From Croceibacterium mercuriale (lineage in GTDB: Bacteria > Pseudomonadota > Alphaproteobacteria > Sphingomonadales > Sphingomonadaceae), in the NCBI RefSeq assembly GCF_000802385.1, contig NZ_JTDN01000001.1, forward strand, positions 1,061,501-1,125,500: 64,000 nt of DNA. Reading direction: 5' to 3'. How positions within the stretch are numbered: the stretch's first letter is position 1; every line of letters starts with the position of its first letter. The notes under the pieces are model-generated. The model was not told the origin of the DNA and searched no databases. It was given only the letters and a program-made list of their open reading frames with translations. The position numbers and the translations under genes are program-made. This document shows, one piece after another, positions 59,576 through 64,000 of the stretch.

Positions 59576-61357
59576 ATGGCGACCTGCCCTGCACTCTTAG
59601 GTATAGAACAATCCCTGTCTGGCAAGGCCTGGCATTGGCGCGGCGGGGACGCATCTGGGGCGGATGGTACCGCCGGACTGGGCCATGATCTGGTCACGCA
59701 CCTGCTACTGTCACGCGGTGTCGAACGGCATGACGTGCCTCGACATCGCACCCCCAGCCTGCGTGATTTCATGCCGGACCCATCGCTTTTCAAAGACATG
59801 GATCGTGCGGCCGAACGTATCGCCGATGCAGTCATTGCGCGGGAGCAAGTCGCGGTATTCGGTGACTATGACGTCGACGGCGCGACCAGCGCCGCCTTGC
59901 TGATCCGGTTGCTGCGTATGCTGGGGCACAATGCTTCGCATTACATTCCCGATCGTCTGACGGAAGGATACGGACCCACCGAAGCGGCGCTGCTTGGCCT
60001 GGGTCGGGCGGGATCGACCTTGATCGTCACGGTTGATTGTGGCGTGACCGCCTTTGCGCCGCTCGCCGCCGCGCACGAGGCCGGGATCGACGTCGTGGTG
60101 GTGGACCATCACAAATGCACGGCGGACCTGCCGCTGGCCTATGCCGTGGTCAACCCCAACCGGGTGGACGAGGACGAGACGGGCACGGCGCACGGGCACC
60201 TTGCCGCGGTCGGCGTCGCCTTCCTGCTGGCCGTGGCCATCGTCCGCGTGCTGCGCCAGCGCGGCCATTTCGCCGGCGGAAGCGAGCCCGACCTGCTGTC
60301 GCTGCTGGACCTGGTGGCGTTGGGCACGGTGGCCGACGTGGCGGCGATCCGGGGGCTGAACCGCGCCTTTGTGGCACAGGGACTGAAGGTCATGCGCCGG
60401 CGCGCCAATCCCGGCATCGCGGCGCTGATCGATGCCAGCCGGCTGAGCCGCGCCCCCACCTGCAGCGATTGCGGCTTTGCCCTTGGGCCGCGGATCAATG
60501 CCGGCGGGCGGGTCGGTGATGCCGCCCTGGGCGTGCGCCTGCTGACCACCAGCGACCCGGAAGAGGCCCGGATGATCGCCGCCAGGCTGGACCTGCTGAA
60601 CGAGGAGCGCCGCGCCATCGAGCAATCGGTGCAGGACGCGGCGGAGGAGCAGGCCGCTGGCCAGACGGACCGCGCCGTCTTGGTCGTGTCAGGCCCCGAA
60701 TGGCACCAGGGCGTGATCGGCATCGTCGCCGGGCGACTGAAGGAGAAATACGGCAAGCCGGCCATCGTGATCGCGCAGGATGTCGCGACCGGGCAGGCCA
60801 AGGGGTCCGGCCGCTCCATCACCGGCGTGGACCTGGGCGCGGCGATCATCGGTGCACGTGACAGCGGATTGCTGGTCGCCGGGGGCGGGCATGCCATGGC
60901 CGCCGGCCTCACGGTCGAGAATGGCCGCGTGGCAGAGTTCGCCAGCTGGATCGAGGCGCATCTGGCCGCATCCGTGGCCCGCGCCGGGACAGGCAGTGCG
61001 TTGCTGCTGGACCTGGCGCTCGCGCCCCGTGGCCTGACAGCGGAACTGGTGGAGGAACTCGAGGCGGCCGGTCCCTTCGGCGTTGGCTGGCCGGGCCCGC
61101 GCGTGGTGGTGGGACCGGTCCATCTGGTTCGCGCCGACGTGGTCGGCAACGGCCATGTCCGCCTGATCGCCGGCGGTGCGGACGGCGCATCGGTCAAGGC
61201 GGTCGGCTTCCGGATGGCGGAGACGCTGCTGGGCCAGACCCTGCTTCACGGTGCAAGGGGCCGCCGCCTGTGGCTGGCAGGTCGCGCGCGCACGGATGAT
61301 TGGGGGGCAACCCCGCGCGCCGAACTGCATCTGGACGACGCCGCTTTCGCCGACTGA
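59576..61357 (+). CDS. recJ: single-stranded-DNA-specific exonuclease RecJ
   Basis: 593 residues. 5'-3' exonuclease in recombination and repair. DHH motifs GDYDVDGATSAALLIRLLRM, IVTVDCGVTAFAPL, VVVDHHKCTADLP, and DHHA1 GGGHAMAAGLTVENGRVAEF. ATG at 59576 gives MATCPALLGIEQSLSGKAWH; the start is the usual one. Divergent from the DUF4261 gene with 157 bp between. Confidence 0.96.
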   Translation: MATCPALLGIEQSLSGKAWHWRGGDASGADGTAGLGHDLVTHLLLSRGVERHDVPRHRTPSLRDFMPDPSLFKDMDRAAERIADAVIAREQVAVFGDYDVDGATSAALLIRLLRMLGHNASHYIPDRLTEGYGPTEAALLGLGRAGSTLIVTVDCGVTAFAPLAAAHEAGIDVVVVDHHKCTADLPLAYAVVNPNRVDEDETGTAHGHLAAVGVAFLLAVAIVRVLRQRGHFAGGSEPDLLSLLDLVALGTVADVAAIRGLNRAFVAQGLKVMRRRANPGIAALIDASRLSRAPTCSDCGFALGPRINAGGRVGDAALGVRLLTTSDPEEARMIAARLDLLNEERRAIEQSVQDAAEEQAAGQTDRAVLVVSGPEWHQGVIGIVAGRLKEKYGKPAIVIAQDVATGQAKGSGRSITGVDLGAAIIGARDSGLLVAGGGHAMAAGLTVENGRVAEFASWIEAHLAASVARAGTGSALLLDLALAPRGLTAELVEELEAAGPFGVGWPGPRVVVGPVHLVRADVVGNGHVRLIAGGADGASVKAVGFRMAETLLGQTLLHGARGRRLWLAGRARTDDWGATPRAELHLDDAAFAD

Positions 61358-61377
61358 GACAACCCGCAGAACCGGGG

Positions 61378-61406
61378 TTGACCCGGTCGCCGGGCGCCCC
61401 TAAAGG
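61378..61406 (+). promoter_or_regulatory. candidate promoter of tRNA-Glu genes
   Basis: TTGACC (61378-61383), exact 17-nt spacer, TAAAGG (61401-61406), 21 bp before the first tRNA. A strong -35 and ideal spacing fit a stable-RNA promoter. Confidence 0.6.
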
Positions 61407-61427
61407 CCCCCCTCGCCTTCGCGACAA

Positions 61428-61502
61428 GGCCCCTTCGTCTAAGGGTTAGGACGCGGCCCTTTCACGGCTGAAATACGGGTTCGAATCCCGTAGGGGTCAC
61501 CA
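61428..61502 (+). tRNA. tRNA-Glu (anticodon UUC)
   Basis: 75 nt. Acceptor GGCCCCT pairs with AGGGGTC (G2-U71), discriminator A, encoded CCA at 61500-61502. Anticodon stem CGGCC/GGCTG, loop CTTTCAC with anticodon TTC at 61461-61463. T arm ACGGG-TTCGAAT-CCCGT. Reads GAA/GAG. Confidence 0.95.
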
Positions 61503-61528
61503 TCGCGGTGCGTACATGAATGGCTTTT

Positions 61529-61603
61529 GGCCCCTTCGTCTAGCGGTTAGGACGCGGCCCTCTCACGGCTGAAACACGGGTTCGATTCCCGTAGGGGTCA
61601 CCA
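61529..61603 (+). tRNA. tRNA-Glu (anticodon CUC)
   Basis: 75 nt, nearly identical to the tRNA 26 bp upstream. Acceptor GGCCCCT/AGGGGTC, CCA at 61601-61603; loop CTCTCAC with anticodon CTC at 61562-61564; T arm ACGGG-TTCGATT-CCCGT. Reads GAG, helpful in a GC-rich genome. A tandem duplication with anticodon change is the likely origin. Confidence 0.95.
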
Positions 61604-61737
61604 TCCATTCACTCCCTCACATCACTGCGACGCTGCGCGAGGCCATCCGGTCCGGCCGCGCTGCGATGCGTCCCTCGCCCCGCCTGAGCCATGTTTTCGT
61701 GCTGGCACGCGGGCGTTCCGGCGGCTAGGGCCGCGCC

Positions 61738-62976
61738 ATGATCGAGAGCCGGCCGTTCCCGACCGCAGCCATCCTGATTGCACTGGCATCAGGCGTGGCG
61801 CTGCTGCTGGCGGGGGAGAACCCGCTGCTGATCGCCGTGATCGTGCTGGTATGGATCGCCACCTTCTGGCTGGTGACACCGCAGCAGCGCGTCGTGGCCC
61901 CGGCCGGCAATGCCGAAAGCGTCCAGCTGACCCGCACCGGGATGCGCGACCTGTTCGAACATTCGCTGCAACCCGTGCTGATGCTGGACGGCATGCGCAT
62001 CATCGTCGCCAATGCCGCCGCGCGCGAAGCTTTGGGCACGCATGTGCTGGGGCAGGATGCCCGCGTCGCCTTCCGCCATCCGGAGGCGGTGGAGCTGCTC
62101 GCCCGTGCCGATGGGGGCGGCGCAACCGTTCAGGGGCTCACAGGCCCGCGCAGCATCTGGCAGATCACGCGCCAGGCGCTGGACCAGCGTTATTCGCTTG
62201 TCGAACTCGTCGACCGGACGGCGGAAGCCGACGTCAGCCGGGCGCACACCGACTTCGTGGCGAATGCCAGCCACGAACTGCGCACGCCGCTGTCCTCCAT
62301 CATCGGCTACATGGAAACGCTGGTCGAGGAAGGCGACACGCTGGAACCAGCCCGCGCCGCGCGCTTCCATGGCATCGTGCTGCGGGAGGCCCGCCGGCTG
62401 CAGAACCTTGTCAGCGACCTGATGTCCTTGTCGCGCGTCGAAGCGGAAAAGCATGACCGTCCACGCGAACTTGTGGATCTGAGGCTGCTGGTCGGGCAGG
62501 CGGCGCGCGACGCCGCCGGGCCGGAGCGGCAGAACCGGCTGGCATTCACGATCACCGAAGAAGCCCTGCAGACGCCGGGCGACCAGCGCCAGCTGGAACA
62601 ACTGGTGCGAAATCTAGTCGATAACGCATTGAAATATGGAGCACCGGAAACCCAGGTGAGCATCGAGCTGTCCTTGGCGCCGCGATCCTGTGCGGCGATC
62701 ATCGTCCGGGACAAGGGGGACGGAATCGCGCCTGAGCACATCCCGCATCTCACCCGCCGCTTCTACCGCACCGATCCCGGCCGCAGCCGGGCAGCGGGTG
62801 GCACCGGGCTCGGTTTGGCCATCGTGAAGCATATCGTGGAGCGGCATCGCGGCCGGCTGGACATCGCCAGCCGGCAAGGCAGTGGTACCACGGTAACGGT
62901 GCATCTGCCGGTCGCAGGCGTTCCGACCGGGCAGGAGGATGGCGCAACTGCGCCAGCGGGTGTGCTCTTGTCATGA
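61738..62976 (+). CDS. phoR: phosphate-regulon sensor histidine kinase PhoR
   Basis: 412 residues. Two N-terminal membrane helices (about 10-28 and 32-48), a PAS-like region, then HisKA with H179 in NASHELRTPLSSIIGYMETL and HATPase motifs (NLVDNALKYGAPE, DKGDGIAPEHI, GGTGLGLAIVKHIVERHRGR). Senses phosphate status through PstSCAB-PhoU and phosphorylates PhoB, which is not in the window. Its stop lies inside a Pho box for pstS. Confidence 0.9.
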   Translation: MIESRPFPTAAILIALASGVALLLAGENPLLIAVIVLVWIATFWLVTPQQRVVAPAGNAESVQLTRTGMRDLFEHSLQPVLMLDGMRIIVANAAAREALGTHVLGQDARVAFRHPEAVELLARADGGGATVQGLTGPRSIWQITRQALDQRYSLVELVDRTAEADVSRAHTDFVANASHELRTPLSSIIGYMETLVEEGDTLEPARAARFHGIVLREARRLQNLVSDLMSLSRVEAEKHDRPRELVDLRLLVGQAARDAAGPERQNRLAFTITEEALQTPGDQRQLEQLVRNLVDNALKYGAPETQVSIELSLAPRSCAAIIVRDKGDGIAPEHIPHLTRRFYRTDPGRSRAAGGTGLGLAIVKHIVERHRGRLDIASRQGSGTTVTVHLPVAGVPTGQEDGATAPAGVLLS

Positions 62977-62985
62977 AGCTGTCTC
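62968..62985 (+). promoter_or_regulatory. Pho box upstream of pstS
   Basis: TTGTCATGAAGCTGTCTC matches the PhoB consensus CTGTCATAAAKCTGTCAC at 15 of 18 positions. It overlaps the phoR stop (TGA at 62974-62976). A weak -10, CAACAT, is about 8 bp downstream (62993-62998). Supports PhoB-dependent pstS transcription. Confidence 0.75.
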
Positions 62986-63085
62986 AATCATCCAACATCG
63001 GGCGCTGGACCGATCGTTCCGCGTCATCCCCGCCGGCTGGCTGTGCCGGTCGCCACACAAATTTGGAAAGGCTGGCAGGTCCGGC

Positions 63086-64000
63086 ATGAAGCGGCGCCTT
63101 GCATCAACTGTTCTCGCCATCTGCACCAGCCTCTCGCTGGCGGCATGCATGGCCGCAGGCGGTACACGGGAATCGATCCGCGCGGTCGGCTCGTCCACGG
63201 TCTATCCCTTCGCGAAGACCGTGGCGGAGGCGTTTTCCCGTTCCAATCCGGAATTCCCGTCACCCATCATCGAGGCGACAGGCACCGGCGGCGGCATCAA
63301 CCTGTTCTGCGCCGGCCTCGGCGCCAGCACGCCGGACATTGCCCATGCCAGCCGCCGCATGAAGGCATCCGAATTCGCGACCTGCCAGGCCAATGGCGTG
63401 GCTGACGTGATGGAGATTCAGGTCGGCCTGGACGGCATCGCCTTTGCCAGTGCGAAGAGCGGCATCCAGCTGAATCTCAGCCCCGCCATCATCTACCGCG
63501 CGATCGCAGCCACGCCGTATGGTCAGCCGCAGACGGCGCGGTTGTGGTCGGATGTCGATCCGTCGCTGCCGGACATGCCGATCCTGCTTTACGGCCCGCC
63601 ATCCTCCTCCGGCACGCGGGACGCGCTGAAGGAACTGATCCTGATCCCGGGCTGCACTGCCGACCCGCGCATGGCGGCGCTGAAGGAAAGCGACGAGACC
63701 CGGTTCGAGCAGATCTGCACCGAAGTGCGCAATGACGGCGCCTTTGTCGACCAGGGAGAGCAGGACAACCTGATCGTTCAGAAGATCCGCGGCAATCCCA
63801 ACGCGGTCGGCCTGTTCGGCTATTCCTATTTGGAGGCGAATGCCGAACGGGTGCAGGGTTTGCCGATGAACGGCGTGCTGCCGACCTACGACAACATCGC
63901 TTCCTTCGCCTATCCCGGCGCGCGGCCCCTCTATATTTACGTCAAGAAGGCGCATCTTCAGGCCATCCCAGGTCTCCGACCGTTCCTGGCCAAGTGGGTG
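63086..64000 (+). CDS. pstS: phosphate ABC transporter substrate-binding lipoprotein PstS (3' end outside window)
   Basis: 305 codons present, running off the right edge. Start ATG at 63086 with GGCAGG upstream; lipoprotein signal with SLAAC near residue 20. Phosphate-binding loops VGSSTVYPFAKTVAEAF and ATGTGGGINLFCAGLG, then YGPPSSSGTRDALKELI. Periplasmic phosphate receptor; pstCAB, phoU and phoB are expected next. 109 bp after phoR with a Pho box between. Confidence 0.9.
   Translation, partial: MKRRLASTVLAICTSLSLAACMAAGGTRESIRAVGSSTVYPFAKTVAEAFSRSNPEFPSPIIEATGTGGGINLFCAGLGASTPDIAHASRRMKASEFATCQANGVADVMEIQVGLDGIAFASAKSGIQLNLSPAIIYRAIAATPYGQPQTARLWSDVDPSLPDMPILLYGPPSSSGTRDALKELILIPGCTADPRMAALKESDETRFEQICTEVRNDGAFVDQGEQDNLIVQKIRGNPNAVGLFGYSYLEANAERVQGLPMNGVLPTYDNIASFAYPGARPLYIYVKKAHLQAIPGLRPFLAKWV

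Overview
The window reads as a piece of a GC-rich alphaproteobacterial chromosome, most likely order Sphingomonadales (Erythrobacteraceae or Sphingomonadaceae). This is inferred from the gene set: PhaR, the hrcA-grpE | rph-rdgB-hemW-xerC block, coaD-ppi-queA, a 'vgr-related' zincin, phoR-pstS, and a small IscU/NifU-like protein after cvpA. I see no insertion sequence, prophage, CRISPR array or rRNA operon. Nearly everything is core genome, packed with start/stop overlaps (ATGA, GTGA, TGATG). Many convergent genes touch or overlap at their stops.

Layout. 1-5.5 kb: the 3' end of glycogen phosphorylase, a single-domain response regulator, then on the minus strand a pyruvate dehydrogenase unit (E2, a YciA-type thioesterase, E3) ending in a tiny hydrophilic gene whose ribosome site lies in a hairpin. 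5.5-17 kb: cupin, RNase R, a drug-type MFS transporter, an archaeal/eukaryote-type prolyl-tRNA synthetase, PhaR, alanine racemase coupled to an MHS-type transporter, a Fe-S scaffold protein, CvpA and RadA. 17-25 kb: an uncharacterised NlpC/P60-like protein, dnaK-dnaJ with a heat-shock-type promoter, a PCu(A)C copper lipoprotein with a zincin, two glycine-zipper lipoproteins, grpE and hrcA. 25-36 kb: rph-rdgB-hemW-xerC, dedA-gshB-yraN-rsmI facing an LpoA-like lipoprotein, parE, rpsD with a structured leader, and a PchB-like chorismate mutase. 36-46 kb: tgt and queA, separated by an outer-membrane DUF481 protein, an ABC exporter, a GT2-GtrA fusion and an odd small gene; then ppi, coaD, polyprenyl synthase and xseB. 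46-51 kb: purL, a DUF418 membrane protein, an FMN reductase, serB and miaA.

51-58 kb is a branched-chain amino acid region (ilvB, ilvN, ilvC, yceI, leuA). leuA has a clear 15-codon leader peptide with five leucines, three of them written in CTA or CTT, starting where a good promoter should start transcription, followed by mutually exclusive hairpins. ilvB is preceded by a strong 12-bp terminator hairpin that also looks like an attenuator. Downstream lie a translationally coupled DUF4261-like / AHH-nuclease pair, recJ, two tRNA-Glu genes (UUC and CUC anticodons), and phoR followed by a Pho box and the start of pstS, which runs off the window.

The best candidates for undescribed biology are regulatory: the Shine-Dalgarno-closing hairpin at 1631-1663, the leuA and ilvB leaders, and the three-way-junction leader of rpsD. 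Among proteins, the strongest are the 475-aa NlpC/P60-like protein and the AHH/DUF4261 pair. All structures and functions come from reading the sequence alone; no folding or database search was run.
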